A DNA stretch of 64,000 nt from Echinarachnius parma (taxonomy: Eukaryota; Echinodermata; Echinoidea; Clypeasteroida; Echinarachniidae), in the NCBI GenBank assembly GCA_037951105.1, contig JBAMJV010002096.1, forward strand, positions 1 to 64,000. The letters run 5' to 3'. Positions 54,501 through 54,740 of this stretch are shown in pieces. Numbering within the stretch: position 1 is the stretch's first letter; every line of letters begins with the position of its first letter. A program made the position numbers and the translations under genes. A model generated the notes under the pieces. The model did not search any database. It was not told the DNA's origin and saw only the letters and a program-made list of their open reading frames with translations.

Positions 54501-54740
54501 CTAATTCCTTATTTTCTTTTGTTGTATTATATTGTAGATTCGCGTGTCCTTCTCGACCAAGGTTCGTCAGGCATCAATGGCGCCCTCATCGGCAATGTGA
54601 GTTTGGTCCCGAGCACGGTGGACGGCGCTCGATACAAGTTGGCGAGTACTGGTGCACGTAGAAGACGGCGACGGAGAGCGACTATTGGCGACATTATCAA
54701 TCTGTATAAGAATGATCAAAAGAAACACGATGAATTGTGA
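1235..54740 (+). CDS. Large mosaic thrombospondin-like extracellular protein, 3' portion (38 exons)
   Basis: Joined exons: 1235-1382, 4657-4702, 7531-7743, 8891-8980, 10172-10341, 11406-11503, 12375-12612, 13080-13211, 13614-13724, 14180-14340, 14956-15122, 15831-16048, 16759-16893, 17896-18089, 19034-19187, 19703-19866, 20585-20647, 21220-21322, 22559-22738, 24647-24780, 25878-26018, 27600-27674, 28682-28831, 30292-30519, 34026-34185, 35193-35364, 38423-38508, 39099-39194, 40398-40564, 43691-43936, 44781-44950, 47968-48114, 48430-48615, 49644-49738, 50744-50811, 52448-52516, 53761-53887, 54538-54740. All junction phases agree and the total is 5505 nt, ending in TGA. Domains: F5/8C (end), fibro-slime, EGF, two cadherin-like units, F5/8C, Cys-rich, TSP EGF repeats, TSP type 3 repeats, TSP C-terminal domain, LamG, partial LamG, poly-Arg and HDEL. 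Many Asn-X-Ser/Thr sites and Cys pairs fit a secreted protein; no membrane span is seen. The start codon and signal peptide lie outside the window. Inferred role: Ca-dependent multi-ligand matrix or surface adhesion. A split into two genes is possible but the unbroken phases argue against it. Confidence 0.87.
1860..2770. repeat. Tandem duplication with alternating CG-rich blocks
   Basis: Two units (about 1990-2260 and 2470-2765) share cgcgtatttgcgcg, ataacgga-tacgcgc, caaaattacgcgcgcacgca and gaattcatacctca. Runs of alternating purine/pyrimidine (CGCGCG) are present. Lies in intron 1. Confidence 0.7.
2838..3574. mobile_element. TTAA-type MITE, copy 1
   Basis: Begins TTTAAAGGGAGCGTTGAGTA and ends with the complement (accaatactcaactatccct). 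Family features: inner phrase agagcgccctct and caaacgactaag, TTAA flanks typical of piggyBac-like target sites. This copy carries extra DNA in the middle (a short palindrome at about 3040-3075). Confidence 0.7.
3613..3830. mobile_element. Small element with GGTGGCGTAGC termini and G/C runs
   Basis: Starts ggtggcgtagcgacgg and ends ccgaccacgctacgccac, inverted ends of a common non-autonomous DNA element type. Long poly-G and poly-C runs lie inside. Fragments with the same gctacgccac end are near 16995-17020 and 59610. Confidence 0.65.
4062..4405 (-). mobile_element. tRNA-derived SINE, full-length copy
   Basis: Read on the minus strand: tRNA-like head with A box (tggcaacattggtagagc) and B box (gggttcgaaccc), a middle with gtgtataaatggg and ggagtgcac, then agcgct and a (TTA)n tail. 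Same family as 20203-20575. Confidence 0.8.
4657..4702 (+). CDS. Exon 2: micro-exon opening the fibro-slime domain
   Basis: A 46-nt exon (ctgcag acceptor, aggtaagt donor), phase 1 to 2, residues about 50-64, encoding [15 protein letters not shown]. It joins in frame to exon 3 to give the typical fibro-slime opening (LTHYDF then RETHEDF). It contains an RGD tripeptide, a possible integrin site if exposed. Small size lowers certainty, but both phases and the family motif fit. Confidence 0.75.
4858..4970 (+). mobile_element. SINE fragment
   Basis: Contains ggaatgctccccagggagtg and agtgcaca, the middle part of the tRNA-SINE family. No head or tail remains. Confidence 0.5.
5134..5190 (+). pseudogene. 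Decayed copy of the start of exon 3
   Basis: tgttgtatttatcag, GGAAACC and then GTTGGTATAACAC closely match 7517-7575, including the acceptor. The coding part has substitutions and a small deletion, runs into TGA, and no donor follows. It is a partial tandem copy. Confidence 0.7.
5331..5659. mobile_element. TA-flanked MITE (Tc1/pogo-like ends)
   Basis: Inverted ends CAGTCAAACCTGtctatagc and complement at 5640-5659, flanked by TA. Inner repeats of ggtcgctatagacaggtgg. Fragments of the family are at 33735-33822 and 62010-62095. No transposase. Confidence 0.8.
5830..7355. mobile_element. Non-autonomous DNA transposon with 10-bp target duplication
   Basis: Ends CCGGGGGGGTCACTC and its exact complement (gagtgacccccccgg), flanked by ggctccgacc at 5820-5829 and 7356-7365. 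Length 1526 bp. Inside are subterminal tandem repeats (aaaatggaccctaatgggca; ggcgtatcgcacc). No transposase frame. The long duplication suggests a Mutator-like group, as inference. Confidence 0.85.
7531..7743 (+). CDS. Exon 3: fibro-slime domain, N-terminal part
   Basis: Residues 65-135, phase 2 to 2. It has [12 protein letters not shown], then [11 protein letters not shown] and the strand LNSTIALNW, matching the early fibro-slime/PA14-like pattern (xSHPDFE, WYRDxxxxN). Canonical atcag acceptor and aggtatg donor. A decayed copy of its 5' edge lies at 5134-5190. Confidence 0.85.
7812..7872. repeat. Poly-T followed by poly-G tract
   Basis: T-rich run then about 16 G in intron 3. Low-complexity DNA; no gene signal. 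Confidence 0.8.
8512..8816. mobile_element. MITE of the GGGGTGTTTCACAAAG family, complete copy
   Basis: Starts GGGGTGTTTCACAAAGATCC, then gttgaacttaac and ggttggactta; ends with the complement (ggatctttgtgaaacacccc). About 305 bp. Other copies end next to exons 22, 25 and 36; a fragment is at 38640-38685. Confidence 0.85.
8891..8980 (+). CDS. Exon 4: fibro-slime signature exon
   Basis: Residues 136-165, phase 2 to 2. It reads [17 protein letters not shown] and then YFLHNFG. FFPxDGxG and HNFxFT are the diagnostic fibro-slime motifs. The donor (gg|gtttgt) is weak, and the intron sequence just after it is tandemly duplicated about 197 bp downstream. Confidence 0.85.
8981..9430 (+). repeat. Tandem duplication in intron 4
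   Basis: gggtttgtatctttaattat through attcgctata at 8978-9090 recurs at 9177-9290, and tcttatattcgtggacat at 9158 recurs at 9412. The unit begins at the exon 4 donor. Confidence 0.8.
9621..10106. mobile_element. TA-flanked MITE with about 95-bp inverted ends
   Basis: CACTGAGCTCAAAAAGAAAC at the left is answered by gtttcttttttagctcagtg at the right, with the match running on through aaaattaaccaaaatgacac. Flanking TA and Tc1/mariner-like ends. No coding capacity. Confidence 0.85.
10172..10341 (+). CDS. Exon 5: fibro-slime core strands
   Basis: Residues 166-222, phase 2 to 1. It encodes [16 protein letters not shown] and [15 protein letters not shown], corresponding to the fibro-slime FxYxGGExFxFxGDDDVWVFINxxLxxDLGG stretch. 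The usual DDD/GG acid cluster is altered here (GGGEEAW), so metal or ligand binding may differ. A glycosylation motif NLTNAT sits at the end. Confidence 0.86.
10397..10556. repeat. Inverted repeat after exon 5
   Basis: ccttggccccgttgcagaaa at 10397-10416 with following acaatcgattgtaagt is complementary to 10508-10556 (ttacaattgattgt, ttctgcaacggggcc). About 49-bp arms around a 62-bp loop. Confidence 0.75.
10720..11010 (+). repeat. Tandem duplicate in intron 5
   Basis: cactgtgcctttgtggttgt to attggttatttaataat at about 10735-10830 repeats at 10915-11008 with gtggagtag at the end of both. The second copy has an acceptor-like ttttcag and a short open frame but no donor. Confidence 0.65.
11020..11165 (+). 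mobile_element. Retroelement-like 3' fragment, copy 1
   Basis: caatttcaatttattcttgc, ccaacaaaacattacaaat and ggaaacaagaggtgtccact. The same sequence was inserted at about 41862-41996 into a MITE, proving mobility. No coding part; class uncertain. Confidence 0.6.
11406..11503 (+). CDS. Exon 6: fibro-slime domain, C-terminal loop
   Basis: Residues 223-255, phase 1 to 0. It contains [19 protein letters not shown], a Cys-containing loop leading into the last fibro-slime strands in exon 7. Acceptor ttattattag and donor catgtaagt are clean. An alternative acceptor is not evident. Confidence 0.8.
11816..12354 (-). mobile_element. TTAA-type MITE, copy 2
   Basis: From ttaaagggatagttgagttt to gcgccctctatacaaaa. 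It includes tatttcagccgtctctgaac and aaataaagtttattctgtc in the reverse order of copies at 22900 and 54977. Its end lies about 20 bp before exon 7. Confidence 0.75.
12375..12612 (+). CDS. Exon 7: end of fibro-slime domain plus unrecognised linker
   Basis: Residues 256-334, phase 0 to 1. It opens [19 protein letters not shown], the classic closing strand of fibro-slime domains (FDLFxxERxxxxSxFxI). The remaining 50 or so residues, rich in Phe, Asp and Glu with NMT glycosylation motif, match no family I recognise. A TTAA-type MITE ends about 20 bp before the acceptor. Confidence 0.85.
12732..12886. mobile_element. Fold-back MITE (AAGCCCACCG ends)
   Basis: aagcccaccgacac, then acgatccgacccgatccgac, is complementary to gttcgtcggatcggactcgg and tgcggtgggctt. 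About 155 bp palindrome in intron 7. Confidence 0.78.
13080..13211 (+). CDS. Exon 8: linker between fibro-slime and EGF
   Basis: Residues 335-378, phase 1 to 1. It contains [17 protein letters not shown] and ends TFIPCSTG. No clear domain is seen; the sequence is acidic and aromatic. The symmetrical 1-1 phase makes it a shuffling-competent module like the neighbouring EGF exon. Confidence 0.75.
13614..13724 (+). CDS. Exon 9: EGF-like domain
   Basis: Residues 379-415, phase 1-1. Six Cys in EGF spacing: [13 protein letters not shown], then [14 protein letters not shown]. It is a single-exon EGF domain without the Ca-binding prefix. A decayed tandem copy is at 13876-13968. Confidence 0.9.
13876..13968 (+). 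pseudogene. Decayed duplicate of the EGF exon 9
   Basis: Matches exon 9 from PCxxxxTC to GQTCTEG and its gtaattg donor. It has lost the acceptor AG and the first Cys, and another Cys is Phe (VCLFTDAW for TCLCTDAW). The downstream intron is also similar, so a segment of about 240 bp was duplicated. Confidence 0.8.
14180..14340 (+). CDS. Exon 10: cadherin-like repeat, first half-unit
   Basis: Residues 416-469, phase 1 to 0. Beta-strand-like content ([18 protein letters not shown]) with two glycosylation motifs (NHS, NAT). It runs into the [13 protein letters not shown] segment of exon 11, which aligns with the cadherin inter-repeat V.V.DVNDNAPVF. The first unit is poorly conserved. Confidence 0.75.
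14956..15122 (+). CDS. Exon 11: cadherin repeat, N-terminal part
   Basis: Residues 470-524, phase 0 to 2. VNKHCPVF replaces the cadherin DxNDNxPxF linker, so two Ca-binding acids are missing. [10 protein letters not shown] matches the DADxGxNG Ca motif. The donor is at|gtgagt, giving TTA AT before the intron. Confidence 0.82.
15831..16048 (+). CDS. Exon 12: cadherin repeat end plus spacer
   Basis: Residues 525-597, phase 2 to 1. [16 protein letters not shown] and VVTVGVNV are the closing cadherin strands (YxLxVxAxDxGxPP, xVxVxV). About 35 unassigned residues follow (CVFDVEGG to LYLETYG) before the second F5/8C domain. Confidence 0.83.
16455..16566 (+). pseudogene. Decayed copy of exon 13 (F5/8C start), copy 1
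   Basis: AGACTGACACGCTCCGCTCG, then GGAATGGAGTTAAAATCAAT and CCTTCTACCGATGATTATG align with exon 13. About 24 bp are missing in the middle, the LGME codons are changed, and the frame is interrupted. Confidence 0.75.
16584..16655 (+). pseudogene. Decayed copy of exon 13, copy 2 (fragment)
   Basis: After a tatag acceptor, CCATTCCTGTCTCAGGTATC and GTGGCGTCAGATGACGG align with the central part of exon 13 (CCATTCCCGACTCGG, GCGGCGTCAGATGGTGG). The exon start and end are lost. Confidence 0.65.
16759..16893 (+). CDS. Exon 13: second F5/8 type C domain, first exon
   Basis: Residues 598-642, phase 1-1. [20 protein letters not shown] is the diagnostic start of a discoidin domain (C..PLGMESGxIxDSxIxAS), then HGIDRARLN. 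The first disulphide Cys is here; its partner is in exon 15. Two broken copies of this exon lie just upstream. Confidence 0.9.
16990..17015. repeat. Poly-C with transposon-end remnant
   Basis: About 14 C followed by gtagctacgccac, the same end as the element at 3613-3830. Probably a truncated copy. Confidence 0.45.
17045..17205. repeat. (AAT)n simple repeat
   Basis: About 160 bp of ataataata with interruptions, intron 13. Confidence 0.9.
17374..17791. mobile_element. TTAAAGGGGACCACCAGG MITE, copy 1
   Basis: Begins gttaaaggggaccaccagg and ends ggtggtggtacactttaa. Inner hairpin cggaaccattat / atggttccgta. Closely related copy at 49161-49586 and deletion derivative at 20718-20853. Confidence 0.8.
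17896..18089 (+). CDS. Exon 14: second F5/8 type C domain, middle exon
   Basis: Residues 643-707, phase 1 to 0. [20 protein letters not shown] and [13 protein letters not shown] match W.QVDLG....V..V.TQG and [15 protein letters not shown] corresponds to SNDG..W. Two glycosylation motifs (NNS, NMT). Confidence 0.92.
18216..18590. mobile_element. Fold-back MITE with ccggtgt ends
   Basis: ccggtgtggtgcgc, then gcgaaatccgtac and gtcgcaaatgcgcatgcgc, answered by the complement at 18529-18590 (gcgcatgcgcatttgcgac, ggatttcgcggtggg, gtgacaccgg). About 60-bp arms. Confidence 0.82.
19034..19187 (+). CDS. Exon 15: second F5/8 type C domain, last exon
   Basis: Residues 708-758, phase 0 to 1. [34 protein letters not shown] and then Cys, the canonical discoidin ending with the second disulphide Cys. 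Same phases and boundaries as exon 1, showing that the two F5/8C domains share intron structure. Confidence 0.92.
19703..19866 (+). CDS. Exon 16: Cys-rich module, start
   Basis: Residues 759-813, phase 1 to 0. [37 protein letters not shown] and CAPCPEGH: dense Cys in CxxC pairs. It resembles the poorly named Cys-rich modules (ephrin-receptor/TNFR-like) of many aquatic invertebrate surface proteins. I cannot name a domain precisely. Confidence 0.85.
20203..20575 (+). mobile_element. tRNA-derived SINE, plus-strand copy
   Basis: Head with A box (tggcaagattggtagagc) and B box (gagttcgaaccc), middle tcagcaagacaattaatcca and gtgtataaatgggg, 3' part gtaaagcgcttagagatg, ggtgttatataaatc and a (TTA)n tail ending just before exon 17. 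Confidence 0.85.
20585..20647 (+). CDS. Exon 17: Cys-rich module, continuation
   Basis: Residues 814-834, phase 0-0, 63 nt. [12 protein letters not shown] and VCNDT; the CxDGYAxxC pattern follows directly from PCPEGH of exon 16. The (TTA)n tail of a SINE ends less than 20 bp before the acceptor ccatccag. Confidence 0.78.
20718..20853. mobile_element. TTAAAGGGG MITE, internally deleted copy
   Basis: ttaaaggggcccaccgggca to gtggtggtaacctttaa. It keeps only the ends of the family seen at 17374 and 49161. Confidence 0.65.
21220..21322 (+). CDS. Exon 18: Cys-rich module, continuation
   Basis: Residues 835-868, phase 0 to 1. [18 protein letters not shown], then [11 protein letters not shown]. The last motif resembles the C.PGFYS.G units of ephrin-receptor-like Cys repeats. 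A palindromic MITE starts about 25 bp after the donor. Confidence 0.82.
21350..21584. mobile_element. Palindromic MITE (ACAGAGCCGACTCG), copy 1
   Basis: cacacagagccgactcgatc, ttttcagt, gagtcggtttcgctc and ccgattcaacatg, with reversed counterparts through gctctgtgcatgtgtgcgc. Related copies at 21726-21960 and 53894-54079. Confidence 0.75.
21726..21960. mobile_element. Palindromic MITE, copy 2
   Basis: acacagagccggctcgaccc at the left and gtcgagtcggctctgtgtgc then ggagggctta at the right. Internal agagccagtcggagat matches copy 3 in the intron after exon 37. Confidence 0.78.
22291..22490. repeat. Interstitial telomeric repeat inside a fold-back
   Basis: About 45 bp of AACCCT units (22351-22395) between arms cacttggtctaatctcagtt...ggtctacta (22292-22336) and tagtagaccaaatgggaata...gaccaagtg (22445-22488). 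It sits just before exon 19. Confidence 0.85.
22559..22738 (+). CDS. Exon 19: ephrin-receptor-like Cys repeats
   Basis: Residues 869-928, phase 1-1. [28 protein letters not shown] and [12 protein letters not shown]. The C.PC..G.Y...G...C..C spacing is that of GCC2/GCC3 ephrin-receptor-like repeats. It ends TSTSE directly before the thrombospondin EGF block. Confidence 0.87.
22816..22838. repeat. Poly-G tract
   Basis: About 18 G after gggaggg, intron 19. Confidence 0.9.
22900..23439 (+). mobile_element. TTAA-type MITE, copy 3
   Basis: ttaaaggggtagttcagttt at the left and accaaaactgtactaccctttaa (shown as accaaaactgtact / accctttaa) at the right, with ggctgaaatatcaataaata inside. About 540 bp, the reference copy of the family. 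Confidence 0.85.
24647..24780 (+). CDS. Exon 20: thrombospondin-type EGF 1
   Basis: Residues 929-973, phase 1 to 0. [30 protein letters not shown] and CIDIDE. The PC....V.C.N......C..CPPG..GDG..C.DIDEC pattern is that of the first EGF repeats of thrombospondins and COMP. The donor is gag|gttcgt, a weak site. Confidence 0.87.
24872..25655. repeat. (ATTG)n microsatellite array
   Basis: Nearly 780 bp of attgattg with scattered substitutions in intron 20. Low-complexity; no coding signal. Confidence 0.95.
25735..25795 (-). other. tRNA-like 3' half remnant
   Basis: Minus strand: ctgactaaccatccaaagg, then cactcgggttcaattcccgg, a good B box and T stem-loop, then tgaagtc. No matching 5' acceptor strand is present upstream, so it is a tRNA-derived relic, not a functional tRNA. 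Confidence 0.45.
25878..26018 (+). CDS. Exon 21: thrombospondin-type EGF 2
   Basis: Residues 974-1020, phase 0-0. [27 protein letters not shown] and [14 protein letters not shown]. The GxGLxxAxxxKQ ending after a C.PCP.G..G.. unit is a thrombospondin hallmark, and the VC.DIDEC continuation appears in exon 22. Confidence 0.9.
26663..26851. mobile_element. Near-perfect 189-bp palindrome
   Basis: Arms of about 94 bp: aatagaccgcttctgtaatg... and ...cattaccgaagcggtctatt, meeting at gcaagct|agcttgc near 26757. Only a few mismatches. A fold-back MITE in intron 21. Confidence 0.9.
27294..27597. mobile_element. GGGGTGTTTCAC MITE copy ending at the exon 22 acceptor
   Basis: Left end gggggagtttcacaatgac and ttggacttaac; right end gttcaacttaggatcttttt then gaaacacccc. 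The right terminal C-run plus AG forms the exon 22 splice acceptor. Confidence 0.82.
27600..27674 (+). CDS. Exon 22: Ca-binding EGF, first half
   Basis: Residues 1021-1045, phase 0-0, 75 nt. [15 protein letters not shown] then CANNI, the Ca-binding EGF signature D.DEC....GGC. Its acceptor (accccccag) is formed at the right end of a MITE ending at about 27597. Confidence 0.87.
27866..28271. mobile_element. TA-flanked MITE (TAGGTTTTCCCGCTC ends), copy 1
   Basis: taggttttcccgctcaattt and its complement (aaattgagcgggaaaaccta). Inner cgaattcgcg repeats. It interrupts a duplicated exon 23 region. The same family at 41821-43314 carries two further insertions, so this copy shows the empty sites. Confidence 0.85.
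28330..28440 (+). pseudogene. Decayed copy of exon 23, copy 1
   Basis: GGCAGTCGCTCTTGCA, then CGCGGAAGAAAGAATAT, aligns with GGAAGTCGCACGTGCACG and GGGAAGGATATG of exon 23. The intron copy before it was split by a MITE at 27866-28271. Cys codons are lost and a TAA interrupts the frame. Confidence 0.6.
28441..28572 (+). pseudogene. Second broken copy of the intron 22/exon 23 junction
   Basis: The stretch gcgccccctaggtaaaagat to aacgtacagGG repeats at 28592-28683, immediately before exon 23. After this first acg-ta-cag the coding similarity is short (GGATATGAAGTGG). It leaves a duplicate, possibly still usable, acceptor at 28529. Confidence 0.65.
28682..28831 (+). CDS. Exon 23: EGF second half plus next EGF
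   Basis: Residues 1046-1095, phase 0-0. [13 protein letters not shown] completes the EGF of exon 22; then [16 protein letters not shown] and YHC form the next EGF-like unit before the TSP W-G-N-G segment. Two broken tandem copies of the acceptor/exon start lie at 28330-28572. Confidence 0.87.
28932..30030 (-). mobile_element. TTAA-type MITE, copy 4, with nested insertion
   Basis: ttaaagggatagttgatttt to aagtaccaatacgc...acctttaa. Interrupted at 29063-29604 by another element (inverted ends tacctgtaaagtgtc / gacactttacaggta). Confidence 0.7.
29063..29604. mobile_element. Element nested in the MITE at 28932
   Basis: Ends tacctgtaaagtgtccaaat and ctgacactttacaggta. About 540 bp, with atgtccctttagtatgaaga-type inner sequence. 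No coding capacity. Confidence 0.65.
30027..30235 (+). mobile_element. TTAA-type MITE, truncated copy
   Basis: ttaaaggggtagttcagttt, atagagggcc, ggctgaaataccaataaata. It stops about 55 bp before exon 24 and shares its left TTAA with the preceding copy. Confidence 0.65.
30292..30519 (+). CDS. Exon 24: thrombospondin type 3 repeats, start
   Basis: Residues 1096-1171, phase 0-0. [20 protein letters not shown] corresponds to the conserved thrombospondin GW.G.G..CG.D.DLDG..D segment. [20 protein letters not shown] and [15 protein letters not shown] are the first type 3 repeats. Asp side chains bind Ca in this family. Confidence 0.94.
30537..31905 (-). mobile_element. LINE (non-LTR retrotransposon) 3' relic
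   Basis: Minus strand reading: [20 protein letters not shown] (about 31690-31780), then [19 protein letters not shown] and [11 protein letters not shown] (31309-31680), then [14 protein letters not shown] (about 31240-31283), motifs of the reverse-transcriptase C-terminal half. Frameshifts and stops break it. It ends in an (AAAT)n tail at 30537-30575, 17 bp after the exon 24 donor. Clade not assigned. Confidence 0.8.
32565..32695. repeat. Fold-back repeat in intron 24
   Basis: gcactctcgggctatgttag then ctgtgctttgcgcac is complementary to gtgcacaacacacag and ctaacatagccctcgcgtgc. Arms of about 50 bp. Confidence 0.75.
32928..33474 (-). mobile_element. TTAA-type MITE, copy 5
   Basis: ttaaagggatagttgagtat at left, taccaatactcaacactact then tttaa at right; tatttcagccgtttctgaac inside. 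About 547 bp. Confidence 0.8.
33735..33822. mobile_element. Fragment of the TA-flanked MITE at 5331
   Basis: gaccacctgtctatagcgac and agcggtcgctatagacaggt then ttgactgta; only one end survives. Confidence 0.65.
33880..34021. mobile_element. GGGGTGTTTCAC MITE right part next to exon 25
   Basis: ttttcaatcaaaatgtacgc through gtccaacttagagttaattt and tctttgtgaaacacccc. The same inner sequence precedes exon 36. The left end is not recognisable. Confidence 0.72.
34026..34185 (+). CDS. Exon 25: thrombospondin type 3 repeats
   Basis: Residues 1172-1224, phase 0 to 1. [26 protein letters not shown] and [20 protein letters not shown]. The acceptor ccccaag|gac is atypical and starts about 5 bp after the right end of a MITE (cacccc). 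The TSP3 register requires this start. Confidence 0.92.
35193..35364 (+). CDS. Exon 26: thrombospondin type 3 repeats
   Basis: Residues 1225-1281, phase 1 to 2. [27 protein letters not shown] and [16 protein letters not shown]. The 3' half of this exon, with its donor, has been copied several times downstream (35450-36182) and those copies are broken. Confidence 0.92.
35450..36185 (+). pseudogene. Tandem array of broken copies of the 3' half of exon 26
   Basis: About four copies of the segment encoding [12 protein letters not shown] plus the donor and the following cttta-aagaagaggatgagg intron, near 35595-35655, 35755-35855, 35950-36045 and 36115-36195. GAT/GGT-rich repeats separate them. 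Changes such as CGGACTAAGACGG and CGTACTAAGACGG put stops in frame; the third and fourth copies keep ACGCGGACAAAGA and are least damaged. Confidence 0.8.
36239..37602. mobile_element. Long element with CCCAAGGAAAAA subterminal repeats
   Basis: gtactctgccgtcccaagga at the left, ttccttgggagggcagtact at the right. The phrase ccaaggaaaaa-gcagtatctacat recurs at 36491 and 36905 and inverted at 37385-37440. About 1.36 kb, no transposase frame. Confidence 0.75.
37622..37642. repeat. Poly-C tracts of intron 26
   Basis: About 21 C here; similar C or G runs at 37851-37866 and 38202-38218, followed by a gatgatgatg run to about 38285. Confidence 0.85.
38423..38508 (+). CDS. Exon 27: thrombospondin type 3 repeats
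   Basis: Residues 1282-1310, phase 2 to 1. [18 protein letters not shown] and [10 protein letters not shown], the D.DS..D..DNC..VPN..Q.D.D.DG.G register. Clean atcag acceptor and aggtacgg donor. Confidence 0.88.
39099..39194 (+). CDS. Exon 28: thrombospondin type 3 repeats
   Basis: Residues 1311-1342, phase 1-1. [19 protein letters not shown] then NPDQADND. The donor is a|gtgtgt; joining to exon 29 restores [13 protein letters not shown], exactly the expected TSP3 register. Confidence 0.9.
40398..40564 (+). CDS. Exon 29: last type 3 repeat and start of TSP C-terminal domain
   Basis: Residues 1343-1398, phase 1 to 0. [20 protein letters not shown] and [18 protein letters not shown], then PAWTLANEG. 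This is the usual hinge into the thrombospondin C-terminal lectin domain (LDP..D....W.V.N.G.E). The LDP segment is shortened here. Confidence 0.88.
40618..40760. repeat. Low-complexity C/A-rich stretch after exon 29
   Basis: Two poly-C runs, poly-A, (AAT)n, then (CAAA)n. It extends about 50 bp from the exon 29 donor. No gene signal. Confidence 0.85.
41862..41996 (+). mobile_element. Retroelement-like 3' fragment, copy 2 (inserted)
   Basis: caatttcaatttattcttgc through gcaatgcttgtaca, matching 11030-11160. The empty site in the paralogous MITE at 27895 reads gaatt|gataatag. Confidence 0.75.
42211..43161. mobile_element. DNA element with AAGCCAGTTCGTA ends, innermost shell
   Basis: aagccagttcgtagttac at left and taattacgaactggctt at right, 951 bp. 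Empty site in the paralogous MITE (tgtctattcacg at about 28113) implies a 2-3 bp target duplication. No transposase frame. Confidence 0.85.
43691..43936 (+). CDS. Exon 30: thrombospondin C-terminal domain
   Basis: Residues 1399-1480, phase 0-0. [45 protein letters not shown] and GLIIK match G.EI.Q..NSDP, GTF.VNT..DDDYAGF.FGYQ...FY...W and G.Q.K.V. The Ca-binding DDDYAGF is altered to ADRNGTGI. Confidence 0.92.
44030..44385 (+). mobile_element. tRNA SINE, head-truncated copy
   Basis: ccttcagcaagacaattaat, gtgtataaatggggaccc, aagcgcttatagatgattat, ggcgctatataaatcc and a (TTA)n tail. The tRNA head is lost. Confidence 0.75.
44781..44950 (+). CDS. Exon 31: thrombospondin C-terminal domain
   Basis: Residues 1481-1536, phase 0 to 2. 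[38 protein letters not shown] and [10 protein letters not shown] correspond to K.V.S.TGPG..LR.ALW, V..LW.D....GW.....YRW.L.HRP..G..R. The acceptor atcaag|aaa is chosen because the later cag would give a stop. Confidence 0.9.
45264..47638. mobile_element. 2.4-kb element with about 580-bp inverted arms
   Basis: ggcggagggccatagtcgaa at left and ttcgactttggccctccgcc at right. The arms match to cagggtgccccaata (45840) / ttgggacaccctg (about 47060), ends resembling a mariner-type element. The 1.2-kb centre shows no intact transposase. Lies in intron 31. Confidence 0.82.
47735..47846 (+). pseudogene. Decayed duplicate of exon 32
   Basis: After atcaaag, TCTGCACCAAATGTGGGCGT and ATTGACAAGGGAAAATCTATG mirror TCTGCATCGAATGAGGGCGT and ATTGATACGGGAGAAATGTATG of exon 32. 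GGTCGCATTataacg keeps the GGRI segment. It stays open until a TAA near 47846 but has no donor, so alternative use as a terminal exon cannot be excluded. Confidence 0.7.
47968..48114 (+). CDS. Exon 32: end of thrombospondin C-terminal domain
   Basis: Residues 1537-1585, phase 2-2. [20 protein letters not shown] and GFFQLGQNN, then VDFKC. This matches the closing strands ...VADSG..YD.T..GGRLG.F.FSQE...WS.L.Y.C. A degraded duplicate is at 47735-47846. Confidence 0.92.
48211..48395 (+). mobile_element. SINE fragment before exon 33
   Basis: tgctcccaggggagttgaga, ggttcgaaatgtacctgatg, gctgcgctgtataaatgttc and a degenerate (ATT)n tail. Confidence 0.55.
48430..48615 (+). CDS. Exon 33: LamG-like (laminin_G_3) domain, start
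   Basis: Residues 1586-1647, phase 2-2. [31 protein letters not shown] and [17 protein letters not shown] are the standard opening of the jellyroll LamG-like fold (ALxFDGxxDYVxxP, FTxEAWVxx, PILxxxDG.F.L.I.NG). Confidence 0.92.
49161..49586. mobile_element. TTAAAGGGGACCACCAGG MITE, copy 2
   Basis: tttaaaggggaccaccaggc to gggtggttgtacccttaa. It shares taatatcaaatagatgcc and cggaaccattatg with 17374-17791. Confidence 0.8.
49644..49738 (+). CDS. Exon 34: LamG-like domain, middle
   Basis: Residues 1648-1679, phase 2 to 1. [12 protein letters not shown], then [15 protein letters not shown]; WxHVAxxxxG is the family's central motif. An acceptor (gtggcag) and a GG|gtaagg donor bound it. Confidence 0.87.
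50744..50811 (+). CDS. Exon 35: LamG-like domain
   Basis: Residues 1680-1702, phase 1 to 0, 68 nt. [15 protein letters not shown] is the LxLYVNGxxxxS strand that follows WHVA in LamG-like domains. Acceptor caacag, donor tgg|gtcagt. Confidence 0.84.
50842..51244. mobile_element. GGGATCTAGTAACTTTGT MITE, copy 1
   Basis: aaggggatctagtaactttg at left and caatgttactagattctttt at right. A related copy lies at 56657-57018, and ends or fragments near 24160 and 41680. Confidence 0.7.
51702..52148. mobile_element. Large TTAA-flanked palindrome
   Basis: ttaaaggggaaggaactcct with cttttgacttactggatgtg is complementary to the right arm ending tccagtaagtcaaaag and aattcccctttaa. Arms of about 200 bp around a short centre, intron 35. 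Confidence 0.87.
52195..52436. mobile_element. GGGGTGTTTCAC MITE right part next to exon 36
   Basis: gatttcaatcaaactgattg through gtccaactttgagtttagtt and catttgtgaaacatccc, homologous to 33880-34021. Confidence 0.7.
52448..52516 (+). CDS. Exon 36: LamG-like domain
   Basis: Residues 1703-1725, phase 0-0, 69 nt. [20 protein letters not shown] gives the LxIGxxxxxxxFxGxIDE motif. The MITE family seen upstream of exons 22 and 25 also ends here, about 14 bp before the acceptor. Confidence 0.87.
53430..53505 (+). other. tRNA-like remnant
   Basis: tagcctattggtcacgc resembles an A box and gggttcgaatcc a B box at tRNA spacing, but acceptor-stem pairing fails. A SINE head or pseudo-tRNA. Confidence 0.4.
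53761..53887 (+). CDS. Exon 37: end of LamG, start of second LamG-like unit
   Basis: Residues 1726-1767, phase 0 to 1. [17 protein letters not shown] closes the domain (DExRIYxxALSxxEIxxL). [14 protein letters not shown] then begins another LamG-3-like unit (GLVAxYxFD). The donor is cag|gtctgt; a palindromic MITE begins within about 10 bp. Confidence 0.87.
53894..54079. mobile_element. Palindromic MITE, copy 3, at the exon 37 donor
   Basis: taaagccctccgaacacaga and gtcgactcgacc at left, ggtcgagtcggatctgtgtg and cggagggctta at right. It starts six bases past the gtctgt donor. Confidence 0.82.
54538..54740 (+). CDS. Exon 38: truncated second LamG, poly-Arg and HDEL C-terminus
   Basis: Residues 1768-1834 and stop. 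[20 protein letters not shown] is the D.SG.NG.L.GNV..VP opening of a second LamG-3 unit, which then stops. It is followed by A-R7-A, then [13 protein letters not shown] and the end KKHDEL. R7 would suit furin-type cleavage; HDEL is an ER-retrieval ending. Both could be fortuitous. Two further copies of the tail follow downstream. It could be an alternative last exon. Confidence 0.78.
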
